This document shows positions 1 to 8,328 of a DNA stretch of 64,000 bases, piece after piece. Both the position numbers and the translations under genes were made by a program. The DNA lies in assembly GCA_009363875.1 (NCBI GenBank), contig CM018698.1:56194567-56258566 (forward strand), given 5' to 3'. Each line of letters starts with the position of its first letter. Positions within the stretch are counted from its first letter, which is position 1. The DNA comes from Mikania micrantha. Lineage: Eukaryota; Streptophyta; Magnoliopsida; Asterales; Asteraceae. The notes beneath the pieces are model-generated. The model searched no databases and had not been told where the DNA came from. It was given only the letters and a program-made list of their open reading frames with translations.

Positions 1-1
1 A

Positions 2-1176
2 TGCTCTACATTTTATGTAAATAATAGCTCTGAAATAGAAAGAGGTGCTCCAAGATTAGTAATAAACTATAAACCTTTGAATAAGGTTTTAGAATGGATA
101 AGATATCCTATACCAAATAAGAGAGACTTATTAAAAAAGATATATGATGCTAAGATATTTCTAAGTTTGATATGAAATCAGGATTCTGGCAGATTCAAAT
201 TTCTGAGAAGGATAAATATAAGACAGGATTTAATGTTCCATTTGGACATTACGAATGGAATGTAATGCCTTTTGGTTTAAAAAATGCTCCTTCTGAATTT
301 CAGAATATTATGAATGATATTATTATTCCTATAGGAAATTTTTCAATAGTCTATATTGATGATGTTTTGATCTATTCTAACTCTTTAGAACAACATTTTA
401 AGCATTTAAATATATTTTATGATACAATTCATAAGAATGGATTAGTAGTATCTCCTACTAAGATAAATCTATTTAAAACAGAGATAAGATTTTTAGGTCA
501 TGATATTAAACAAGGAACTATTATACCCATAAATAGAAGTCTAGACTTTTCTAATAAGTTTCCAGATGAAATCAAAGATAAGAAACAATTGCAGAGATTT
601 TTAGGATGTTTAAATTATATACACGATTTCTTTAAATATCTAGGAATTATATGTAAACCCTTATATAAAAGATTAAAAAAGAATCCTGAACCATGGACTT
701 AAGAACATACTAATATTATCAAACATATTAAAACAAAAATAAAACAATTACTATGTTTAAATATTCCTCACCCTAACGCTAAATAAATAGTTGAAATTGA
801 TGCTAGTGATTTAGGATTTGGAGGAATATTAAAGCAATCTTTAGAAAATAATAAAGAACAATTAGTTAGATATTATTCTGGATCATGGAATGATACTCAA
901 AAGAATTATTCAACTATAAAAAAGGAAATTTTAAGTATTGTATTATGTATTAAAAAATTTGAAGATGATTTATATATGAAACCTTTTTTATTAAGAATTG
1001 ATTGTTTATCTGCAAAACATATTTTAGAGAAAGATATAAAAAATTTAATTTCAAAACAAATATTTGCAAGATGGCAGGCATTATTAAGCAATTTTGATTT
1101 TCAAATTGAATTTATAAAAGGAGAAAATAATTCTTTACCAGACTTTTTATCAAGAGAATTTTTACAGGGAATATGA
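2..1176 (+). pseudogene. Caulimovirid pol fragment: reverse transcriptase and RNase H
   Basis: In caulimovirids this region copies pregenomic RNA into DNA. Visible RT landmarks are an APRLVINYKPLN-like block at the left edge, SGFWQI at about 178, PFG.KNAPS at about 270-295, and the catalytic YIDD at 352-363. RNase H follows, with an EIDAS-type first catalytic Asp near 790-805 and a C-terminal L.DFLSRE block ending at 1176. The reading frame is broken by a one-base shift near 160 and by in-frame TAA codons at 700-702 and 784-786, so this copy cannot make an intact enzyme. The stop at 1174-1176 overlaps the ATG of the next ORF as ATGA. Protease is not in the window. Confidence 0.9.
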
Positions 1177-2305
1177 GCAAGGATACAAAAAAGATTGTTT
1201 TATCTAAATCAAAGTCATCATTATCAGCAAGTTCTTCTTCAAGTTCTCCATTACCTATTCACAATAGTTTTACTCCATTATCTCCATTTCCAAGATTTAG
1301 ACCATTTTCACCTGTTCCTATATCCTCTAGACCACCATATTCTTCTATTGTTCAAACAACTAGAATTATATCTCAATCAATTATTCGTCCCAATATATCT
1401 CATATATCCCTTCCAACAGATTCTAGTTTATATTCTATAAATCCTAATCATAAAATTATCAAGATTTTAGAACCTATTGAAGAAGAAAAAGTTTCTCAAA
1501 GCTTTTTAACCCTTATAGATTATTTATATCCAAGAAATTGTCATTTTTATGATTCTGATCAAAAGAATATTGAATATTATCAAGCTATATTAGTTGATAC
1601 CGGTTCTGTTGATATTCAATATATTCTCAATCCTCAAAACCCATCAAAAATTGACTATGCTAAAATAAAAATTAAAAAGATTATAAGTCTTGAAGAATGG
1701 AAATCTAAACCATTCGTTCAAAAACTCTTTCAAATTTCAATTCATATTCTCAATATAATTATTACGATTATCAAGAAGCTTGGGAAAAGGCTCTTTTATT
1801 TAGAAATTTTAATCATTACTGGTTTATATACTATGATGAGCAATTCTCAAACAATTATCCAAGATGGTTTGTTAAATGGTTTAAGTATATTGGAATCATT
1901 CCAAATGCTTTTCCTAAACAAATTCTTGAGGCCTATAATAAGTTTATAGACTATTTTAAGCAAGATGGAATCCCTGATTTTGAATACACTCTTCAATTTA
2001 TGAATGTATTTCAAATCATTTGGATTTTCTCTTGGACTTATCATTATCAAGTTAAACAAGATATATCTCCTCCTCTTCTCCTAAGACATTATAGGAGTAA
2101 ATGGTGGAATAAATTTTCAATTGAAAAAGCGAATATTGCTTCTGTGCAAAAATATTATATGTCTATATCCAGTCAATATGAAAGATCTGTAAAGACTCCT
2201 ATTATTCAAAATCTAAATTCTTTTCAAGATCAAGACTATATAATTCGACTACTGTCTTGTTCTACCCTTGAAGAAATGCAGAGAATTATTAATGAGATTA
2301 AGTAA
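1173..2305 (+). pseudogene. Caulimovirid ORF downstream of pol (transactivator position), frameshifted
   Basis: The ATG at 1173 overlaps the pol stop (ATGA), a typical caulimovirid termination-reinitiation junction. The N-terminal part is Ser/Pro-rich and low in complexity. The C-terminal part is rich in Trp, Tyr and Phe (for example RWFVKWFKYIG and KWWNKF). The frame is lost near 1740: the first frame runs to 1949 and the conserved-looking C-terminal frame continues to the stop at 2303-2305. The position matches the transactivator or inclusion-body gene of caulimovirids, but I cannot confirm that function from sequence. Aromatic-rich segments like these occur in uncharacterised ORFs of other plant pararetroviruses as I know them. 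Confidence 0.6.
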
Positions 2306-2383
2306 TCTCCTTCGGGGTCAAAGCGTTCTACCAATGAAGAAGATTTACAAGATTCTCAAGATCCGTATGAAGATATTGGACCC

Positions 2384-2435
2384 ATCTAAGATATCCATGG
2401 GTTAATCAAAAATCTAAGATATCCATGGGTTAATC
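2384..2435 (+). repeat. Direct duplication in pararetrovirus intergenic region
   Basis: The segment containing AAGATATCCATGGGTTAATC occurs twice in immediate succession (about 2384-2407 and 2411-2435), just downstream of the third-ORF stop and upstream of the putative pregenomic promoter. It may be a duplicated enhancer-like element or a replication slip. Confidence 0.7.
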
Positions 2436-2449
2436 TCAATTATTGTCAA

Positions 2450-2660
2450 AAAGATAAAGATAAGAAGATAAAGATCTGTCAGAGACGTGATTTTCAAGAT
2501 ATCAACTTTATGTCAACTTTTATTAAAGTAGCCAGCCACTCTGCCAACTTTAATAAAGATGATATTAATTATTCTGCAACAAGACAATTTACTTTTCTCA
2601 ATGGCCGACAAGATTCAATTATCTTCCAACTCTGATAAGGCTGAAGGCTCTATAAATTGA
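2450..2660 (+). promoter_or_regulatory. Putative pregenomic RNA promoter with TATA box
   Basis: A TATAAAT box lies at 2651-2657, about 275 bases before the primer-binding site, in the position expected for the promoter of the terminally redundant caulimovirid RNA. The upstream 200 bases are AT-rich with no long ORF. No copy of a known 35S enhancer motif was recognised, so the call rests on the TATA box and position. Confidence 0.45.
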
Positions 2661-2929
2661 AGGCTCTATTGTATTATAATGCATTCGAAAATTTACTTAG
2701 AATTAAATGTATGAAAAAACCCTCTCCTCAAAAACTTGTATTATCAACCCCCCAATGTTCAAAATCTTTAGATTTTCAAGTTATTATTGCTCCACCCAAT
2801 TGTAAGGAAATCATTTGTAATTCATATATTCAAGAAATAAATCAAGGTATTATTTAAATATGAGTTGTTTAATTTATGTTTCTGCCATATTGCTATATTT
2901 TTTGTTATTTAAATCTTCATGCTCTCAAA

Positions 2930-2947
2930 TGGTATCAGAGCCATGAT
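2930..2947 (+). promoter_or_regulatory. Primer-binding site for initiator tRNA-Met (pararetrovirus)
   Basis: TGGTATCAGAGCCATGAT matches the primer site used by caulimovirids for minus-strand DNA synthesis. It lies between the post-pol ORF and the movement-protein ORF, the correct place in a circular caulimovirid map. Confidence 0.92.
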
Positions 2948-3226
2948 TACTCAAGTGATATTATGTCTAAATACTCTAATTAATTATTTGTAAAAGTTAT
3001 AATGGAAAAATTTATTGAAAAAACAACGTCATATTTTGAATATTTAGAACTATGCTGTGTTGGCAAGTCCTATCGGCTAGACGGTTGGATTAGCGTTTGG
3101 CTCCAAGATAGAGAGCAGCCGGACCACGTCTTGGGCTTTGGGGATGTTCCCTCAGTATAATCTGAATATTTCAAAATATTGATTAAGTTAATTCAAAAAA
3201 TTTTATCATTAAAACAAATACAAATA
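2948..3226 (+). other. Pararetrovirus leader between primer site and movement protein
   Basis: No ORF is supported here. The notable part is a markedly GC-rich block at about 3054-3150 inside otherwise AT-rich viral sequence. It contains a CCAAGA...TCTTGG inverted pair (about 3103-3134). It could be a structured leader segment of the kind used for ribosome shunting, but this is inference. Confidence 0.4.
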
Positions 3227-4253
3227 ATGAATCATATATCTAGATTTTTGTCACGAAGAGATCATAGCTCAAATACTTCAGCTAATGATCAAGAGGAAGA
3301 TTTAAACAATAATATGAATTCTTTAGAAATAAGTATTTCTCAAATTGAAAATAATTTATTAAATTGGAATATACCTAAACAAGATGTAAAAACTATATAT
3401 AAAATAGGAACTTTTGATTTCTTACAAGATTACTCAATCAAAATGACTGAACAAACTATTCCTATAAATAAAGATCATCAAAATTTACAATTATTATCTA
3501 AAGAAGCTATATTAAACCATAGAAAGAATTATAAATTTTTACATATAGGATTAGTACAGGTAGCTATAAATCCTATGTTCAGATTAGGAATAGACGCTCC
3601 CATATTAACTATATTAAGAGATGCTAGACACACTAATTTCAATAATTCATTATTAGCTATGGCTGAATCAAATATAGCCAATGGTCCAATATATTTTAAT
3701 TGTTATCCTAATTTTTCTATAGGATTATTTGATCCAAACATTCTTGATACTTTAACTTTAACAATAAAAACAAGAAATTTAGAATTTAAAGAAAAAACTA
3801 ATGCGACAGTCGTAATATATAGAGTTTATTATAAAACCATGACTACAACTATAGAACCAAAAACTAAATTATCATCTCCAAGAGATGAAACAATATTATT
3901 TGAAGCTAATACTATGCATGCTAAAGTTATTACTCCAAAAAGATTAAAATGGAATGAAATAACACAATCTTTAAATTGGAATTTACAGGATATAAATCCA
4001 CCAAAACTAATAGATATAGATAATCAAACTAATAGATAATAATTCTGCTAGATATTCAACATCAAGCAGTAGTATAAACTGTATAAATAGTTTACAAAGA
4101 AATATTTTAAGAAGATCACAATCTATGAAAATAGCAGGAATAGATTATTCTAATTCTATACCTAAAGCTTTTTATGAACAAGAATTAGATAATAAATCTG
4201 ATAAATCATACAATCCTAGTAAATCCGATATGGAATTTTATAAAGAATTATGA
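3227..4253 (+). pseudogene. Caulimovirid movement protein ORF with late frameshift
   Basis: Movement proteins of the 30K superfamily modify plasmodesmata so that virus can pass between cells. The ATG at 3227 starts a frame open to 4039. Landmarks are a LHIGLVQVAI block at about residue 105-115 and a GPIYFNCYPN.S block further on, both in the expected 30K-core order, followed by strand-rich sequence. The other frame is open from the region just before 4039 to a TGA at 4251-4253 and has a Ser-rich, basic tail, which suggests a single-base shift near 4030-4040 in an originally longer protein. That TGA overlaps the next ATG as ATGA, which supports the longer original. An upstream in-frame TTG at 3179 is not a credible start. 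Confidence 0.7.
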
Positions 4254-4507
4254 GTGATACTAAAATGCAAATAAAAAATTCTCAAGTTCAATTTTATGTT
4301 TCAGCATTAAAAGAATTTCATAAAAAAGAAAAAGTTTATAAAATAGAATTAGAAAAAACAAATCAATATTTAAAAGAAAATAAATATAATGATAAAGTAC
4401 AAAAATTCCATCATATGAATTTTAAATATTTTTTACAAGATAGAATAAAAGTTAATAAAGAACTTATAAAAATTTGTTCTACAAATATAACAAAGTATAC
4501 TTGTTAA
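4250..4507 (+). CDS. Small pararetrovirus ORF, first of a paralogous pair
   Basis: This 85-residue Lys/Glu-rich protein starts with MSDTKMQ and ends with TKYTC. Its ATG overlaps the movement-protein stop (ATGA). The charged heptad-like composition suggests a helical or coiled-coil protein. The small ORF between movement and coat protein in caulimovirids often encodes an aphid-transmission or virion-associated protein, but I cannot assign either. The next ORF has the same start, the same end and similar length, so the two look like a tandem duplication. The frame is open with no internal stop. Confidence 0.7.
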   Translation: MSDTKMQIKNSQVQFYVSALKEFHKKEKVYKIELEKTNQYLKENKYNDKVQKFHHMNFKYFLQDRIKVNKELIKICSTNITKYTC

Positions 4508-4508
4508 A

Positions 4509-4781
4509 ATGAGTGATACAAAAATTCAGTGTAGAAATCCTCAAATGAAATTTTTAAAGGAATTATTAAAAGATTGTTATGAAATACTAAAAATTCATCA
4601 AGATAAATTACAATTTATAGATAACTATTTTAGTAAGGATGATTTTGAAGATGATATAGAAGAACAGGTAGATAAATTATATTATTATACCAATCTACAA
4701 TTACATTTAACAGAAGAAATAAAATATCAATTTAAAAAGATAAGAATAATTTCTACTGAAATATCAAAATTTACTTGTTAA
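4509..4781 (+). CDS. Small pararetrovirus ORF, second of a paralogous pair
   Basis: This 90-residue acidic and Lys-rich protein starts with MSDTKIQ and ends with SKFTC, mirroring its upstream neighbour. One base separates the previous TAA from this ATG, and the same junction (ACTTGTTAAAATGA) recurs at the end of this ORF before the coat-protein ATG. That repeated junction indicates the ORF and its boundary were duplicated together. Such close spacing fits stop-restart translation on a polycistronic RNA. The middle has an acidic run (DDFEDDIEEQ) absent from the first copy, so the paralogs have diverged. Function unknown. Confidence 0.7.
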   Translation: MSDTKIQCRNPQMKFLKELLKDCYEILKIHQDKLQFIDNYFSKDDFEDDIEEQVDKLYYYTNLQLHLTEEIKYQFKKIRIISTEISKFTC

Positions 4782-4782
4782 A

Positions 4783-6705
4783 ATGAATCACAAAGAAACT
4801 ATGAATTTTTTAAAATGTGAAATATTAAATAAATATAATATAGATAATTTATTATGGTATCATAAAACTTTTAATCAAGATTCTAGAAATAGGCATACAA
4901 AAGAATGGGAGGAATATATTATTAAAAATGATGAAAATATTACATTTTTTACCTGGTTACCTATATATTGTAAAAATAATAATATTAAATATCCTACTAT
5001 TGAACATATATCTGTTAATAATAAAATTACAAAAAATTATACGTTAACAAAAATTAATGAAGAATTAATTAGTATTCATCCACCTCATGAAAATATAAAA
5101 TTTATAAAGGATTATCAAGAATATATAGGAACACCATTATCCAGAATCAGTGAGGATGATTCAAAAAATTTACATACAATTATTTTTCAAAACAATTATA
5201 CAAATGAAAAATTAAATACTATTGGAGAACAATTAGAAAGAATTGAAAATGAGACAAACGAATTAAAAATAAAAGATAAAGGAAAAGGAATAAAAATTGA
5301 GAATCCTATACTTAAACCCTTAGAAAATCCTATATTCAAACCTTTTACAATTGATACACCTATAATACTTAATAAAAAAGAGAAAACTTTAAATTTAATG
5401 CAAGACCATCTAGAAACATTAAAAAAATTTAAAGATTTTAGTTTAAATACTATAAGAGACGAATCTGATACTACAGATTCTTCTTATGAAAATTTAGAAT
5501 CTCAATTTAAAAACGAAAATGGTATAATAAATAAATTAAAAGAATTTAATTTAAGACCAGATAATAGGAATTGGTATTATAAACCAACTCTTCCTGATTT
5601 ACAATATGAAGAACAAAGTAATAGGCTTCATGCTGAATACAGTGGTAAGTCTATATATGAATGGAATATTGATGGACAAGCAGAAGCTGAAATTTTAAAT
5701 ATATTACAAGAAATGACTATGGCTTCTAATGCTTATAAACAAGTAGGAAATAATGAAGCACAAATTCTTAAAATGATTGTTTCATGGTTTTCTGGTAATT
5801 TGAAAGGTTGGTGGGATAATTATATAACAGATTTTGAAAAGAATATTATTATAAATGCAAGAAAAATAAAAATAGAAAATGGTATACCTATTCAAACTGA
5901 AGAAACATATATAATAAATACTCTTATTTTTGCTATTATAAAAAATTTTATAGGAGATCCTACAGATTATCAAGAAAGAAACTCTTTAATAGTACTAAAT
6001 CTTAATTGTAGAAAATTACAAGATTTTAGATGGTATAAAGATGTTTTTATTGCTAAAGTTATGACAAGAAATGATTGTAGACAATCTTATTGGAAAGAAA
6101 GATTTATTGCAGGTTTACCAAAATTATTTGCTGAAAGAATTAGAGAAAAAATTAAAAGAGAAAATAATAATAATATACCATATGAAGATTTAACATATGG
6201 ACAAATAATCAATCATATAAATCAAGAAGGTTTAAAATTATGTAATGATTTAAAATTAAAACAAAAAATGAAAAGAGATGGTATTAATAGTAGAAATGAA
6301 TTAGGAAATTTTTGTGAACAATATGGTTTTGAAAAAATAACTTTACCAACTACCTCTAAAAGAAAGAAAAATTATATCAAAAACCATTTTAAGAAATATA
6401 GAAAACCAAAAATTGAAGATCAAAAATATTATAAAAAAGATAAAAAACAAAAATTTTATAAAAGAAAAACTATAACCTGCTACACTTGTGGAAAAAGAGG
6501 TCATACATCAAAAAATTGTTATTCAAAGAAAAAAATTAATGAATTAAATTTATCTGATGAATTAAAAAATCAAATAAATAAAATATTAGACACTAAAATT
6601 AGTGATGAAGAATTTTCTGATTATGATAGTAATGATATAAATTATATTTCTGATAGTGATAATAATAGTATTAGTATATATATATATAGGGAAGGGATCA
6701 TATAA
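4783..6705 (+). CDS. Caulimovirid coat protein with CCHC zinc knuckle, C-terminus replaced
   Basis: The frame is 640 codons long. A Lys-rich N-terminal half precedes the capsid core, where aromatic blocks such as KGWWDNYI (about residue 344) and YWKERFIAGLP (about 430) are visible. A basic stretch leads to a CYTCGKRGHTSKNC knuckle (about 566-579), which binds RNA in Gag and caulimovirid coat proteins, and then an acidic Asp/Ser-rich tail. The last codons (about 6680-6705) read through a TATATATA tract into an adjacent inverted-repeat element, so the native stop is lost and the present one is borrowed. The start is one base after the preceding TAA. This is the best preserved ORF of the provirus. 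Confidence 0.85.
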   Translation: MNHKETMNFLKCEILNKYNIDNLLWYHKTFNQDSRNRHTKEWEEYIIKNDENITFFTWLPIYCKNNNIKYPTIEHISVNNKITKNYTLTKINEELISIHPPHENIKFIKDYQEYIGTPLSRISEDDSKNLHTIIFQNNYTNEKLNTIGEQLERIENETNELKIKDKGKGIKIENPILKPLENPIFKPFTIDTPIILNKKEKTLNLMQDHLETLKKFKDFSLNTIRDESDTTDSSYENLESQFKNENGIINKLKEFNLRPDNRNWYYKPTLPDLQYEEQSNRLHAEYSGKSIYEWNIDGQAEAEILNILQEMTMASNAYKQVGNNEAQILKMIVSWFSGNLKGWWDNYITDFEKNIIINARKIKIENGIPIQTEETYIINTLIFAIIKNFIGDPTDYQERNSLIVLNLNCRKLQDFRWYKDVFIAKVMTRNDCRQSYWKERFIAGLPKLFAERIREKIKRENNNNIPYEDLTYGQIINHINQEGLKLCNDLKLKQKMKRDGINSRNELGNFCEQYGFEKITLPTTSKRKKNYIKNHFKKYRKPKIEDQKYYKKDKKQKFYKRKTITCYTCGKRGHTSKNCYSKKKINELNLSDELKNQINKILDTKISDEEFSDYDSNDINYISDSDNNSISIYIYREGII

Positions 6706-7092
6706 TAACCCTCATTAATTGAGGTAACCCATTAACGCTGGCAAAAAACGCTCAAATCGCAAAAAAAAAAATTTTCATGGTTTTTTTTATGCAAAAATAG
6801 GGGGGGCTCCTTTTTTAAGCGTTCGCTAATTCACAAGCATTAAAAAGTTAAACGAAATGTAAGTTTGCGTTACATTGCGAACATATATATAAGTGTCGCA
6901 GTGTAACGCAAACTTACATTTCGTTTAACTTTTTAACGCTTGTGAATTAGCGAACGGTTAAAAAAGGAGCCCCCCTATTTTTGCATAAAAAAAACCATGA
7001 AAAAATTTTTTTGCGATTTGAGCGTTTTTTGCCAGGGTTAATGGGTTACCTCAATTAAGGTGGGTTATTATTCACTCCTTACCCTATATATA
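6686..7092. mobile_element. Foldback (inverted-repeat) element 1
   Basis: Two arms of about 190 bases are near-perfect inverted copies around a short AT spacer near 6882-6891: the left arm contains AAACGAAATGTAAGTTTGCG and the right arm its complement. The ends are AGGGAAGG... and ...CCTTACCCT, each against a TATATATA tract, consistent with insertion into or between TA repeats. No coding capacity. It lies directly on the coat-protein end. The superfamily is unresolved; a Helitron or a TA-targeting MITE cannot be separated by eye. Confidence 0.85.
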
Positions 7093-7479
7093 TAGGGGAA
7101 GGTTAAAAATATAACCCACTAAATGTGTGCTAACCCAAATAACTTTGGGAAGATGAACCCGAATCTTGGATTTTTTTGTTTTAAACATCATTATAACACA
7201 TTTTGAACCCCATGTTCTTTTATGAGTTTGGGCTAATTCATCACCGTTCAAAATCTTACAGTACTGTAAGTTAGTAAATATTTAAAACTTACAATACTGT
7301 AGCACTCAACTTAGAATGAGGATATTTTTTAAACGGTGATGAATTTCCACAAACTCATAAAATAACATGGTGTTCAAAATGTGTTATAATGATGTTCAAA
7401 AAAAAAATCAAAGATTCGGCTTCATCTTGCCAAAGTTATTTGGGTTAGTACACATTTAGTGGGTTATTAAAAATTCCAC

Positions 7480-7483
<4 letters not shown>
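7093..7483. mobile_element. Foldback (inverted-repeat) element 2
   Basis: A second inverted-repeat element immediately follows the first and shares the TATATATAGGG/CCCTATATATA borders. Each arm is about 170 bases, with ACTAAATGTGT and ACACATTTAGT near the ends and a spacer around 7285. The terminal TAACCC/GGGTTA motif is shared with element 1 but the inner sequence is unrelated, so these are two families with similar ends. Confidence 0.8.

Positions 7484-7540
<57 letters not shown>
7484..7540. repeat. (TA)n microsatellite
   Basis: An almost pure TA dinucleotide run of about 55 bases lies between inverted-repeat element 2 and the next AT-rich element. Confidence 0.95.
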
Positions 7541-7541
<1 letters not shown>

Positions 7542-8306
7542 TTCAGATACAAAATAAGATTTTTGTAAAAATGGTAGGAACCAACCAAATGACACATGTA
7601 TTAATAATTAATCATAATCAAAGGGTAATTTAGTCAAGTTAAGTAATAATGTAGATTTGATAATCCTTTAATTAAAGAAAGATTGTTGTTCAGTCAATAA
7701 GATTATATTATTTCTAAAATTCATCGATTGACAGTCAATTATTAAGTTTTACCTCAAACAATCAAGCAAACGTTCATAAATAAATCATTTGTGAGTATTT
7801 CGATTAAAAAAAATTGTTAACAGGATATTGTTATGTATATGCGGTGATATATGCTATCATGTGCTAATAACACATATTAACACATAGCAAAACAAACAAA
7901 AAAGATTGTTTCAGGCATATAATTATGTATATGTGCTAATATATGCTAACATGCACAAATAACACGTATTAACACATAGGAAAACATACAAAAAAGTTTA
8001 TTAACAGGTATACGGTTATGTGTATGTGCTGATATATGATAAAATGTACTAGTAGCACATATCAGCACATAGCAAAATAAACAGCCACCATTTTTGTAAT
8101 TGATTCTCTCCTATTTAAATGGAGAGTGGTGTCAGCAAATTAGATTAAGAAATTCCTTTTATGCCCTGATTTCCAATTTAAACAGCATATTAATTACTAT
8201 CATGTCATTTAATCTTTTATAACCATTGATGATAACACATTAATGGTCCAAATTTTTCTCATTGTTTTTACAAAACTATTCATTTGTACAATAACCTTAC
8301 TCTCTA
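7541..8306. mobile_element. AT-rich non-coding element with weak terminal inversion
   Basis: The left end (GGTTCAGATACAAA...TTTTTGTAAAAATGG) and right end (TTTTTACAAAACTATTC...AATAACC) are imperfectly inverted, and both abut TA tracts. There is no coding potential. The interior holds about three copies of a 90-base repeat. It is the third member of the chain of TA-bounded elements. Confidence 0.5.
7817..8090. repeat. Tandem repeat, about 92-base unit, three copies
   Basis: Units begin near 7817, 7909 and 8003. Each holds TTATGTATATG or TTATGTGTATG followed by TGATATATG-type sequence and ends with ACACATAGCAAAA or ACACATAGGAAAA. The copies are diverged. Confidence 0.75.
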
Positions 8307-8328
8307 TATATATAGGGAAGGGATCATA
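8307..8328. mobile_element. Left stub of TA-bounded element split by LTR array A
   Basis: TATATAGGGAAGGGATCATA is the same terminus seen at 6683-6702. The continuation is found at 33025 after the retrotransposon array, so one element was split by the insertion. Confidence 0.75.

Larger units (their letters stand above)
1..6685 (+). mobile_element. Endogenous pararetrovirus (Caulimoviridae), circularly permuted and truncated
   Basis: The order of parts is pol 3' portion, a transactivator-position ORF, an intergenic region with TATA box and tRNA-Met primer site, movement protein, two small ORFs, and coat protein with a CCHC knuckle. This is the circular gene order of caulimovirids opened inside pol. 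The 5' part of pol (protease and start of RT) that should follow the coat protein is absent, because an inverted-repeat element abuts the coat-protein end. The DNA is very AT-rich throughout. No integrase and no LTRs are present, which separates it from the gypsy elements further right. Several ORFs are broken, so I read it as a relic, although the coat-protein and small ORFs are still open. The genus is not assigned. The left boundary lies outside the window. Confidence 0.9.
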
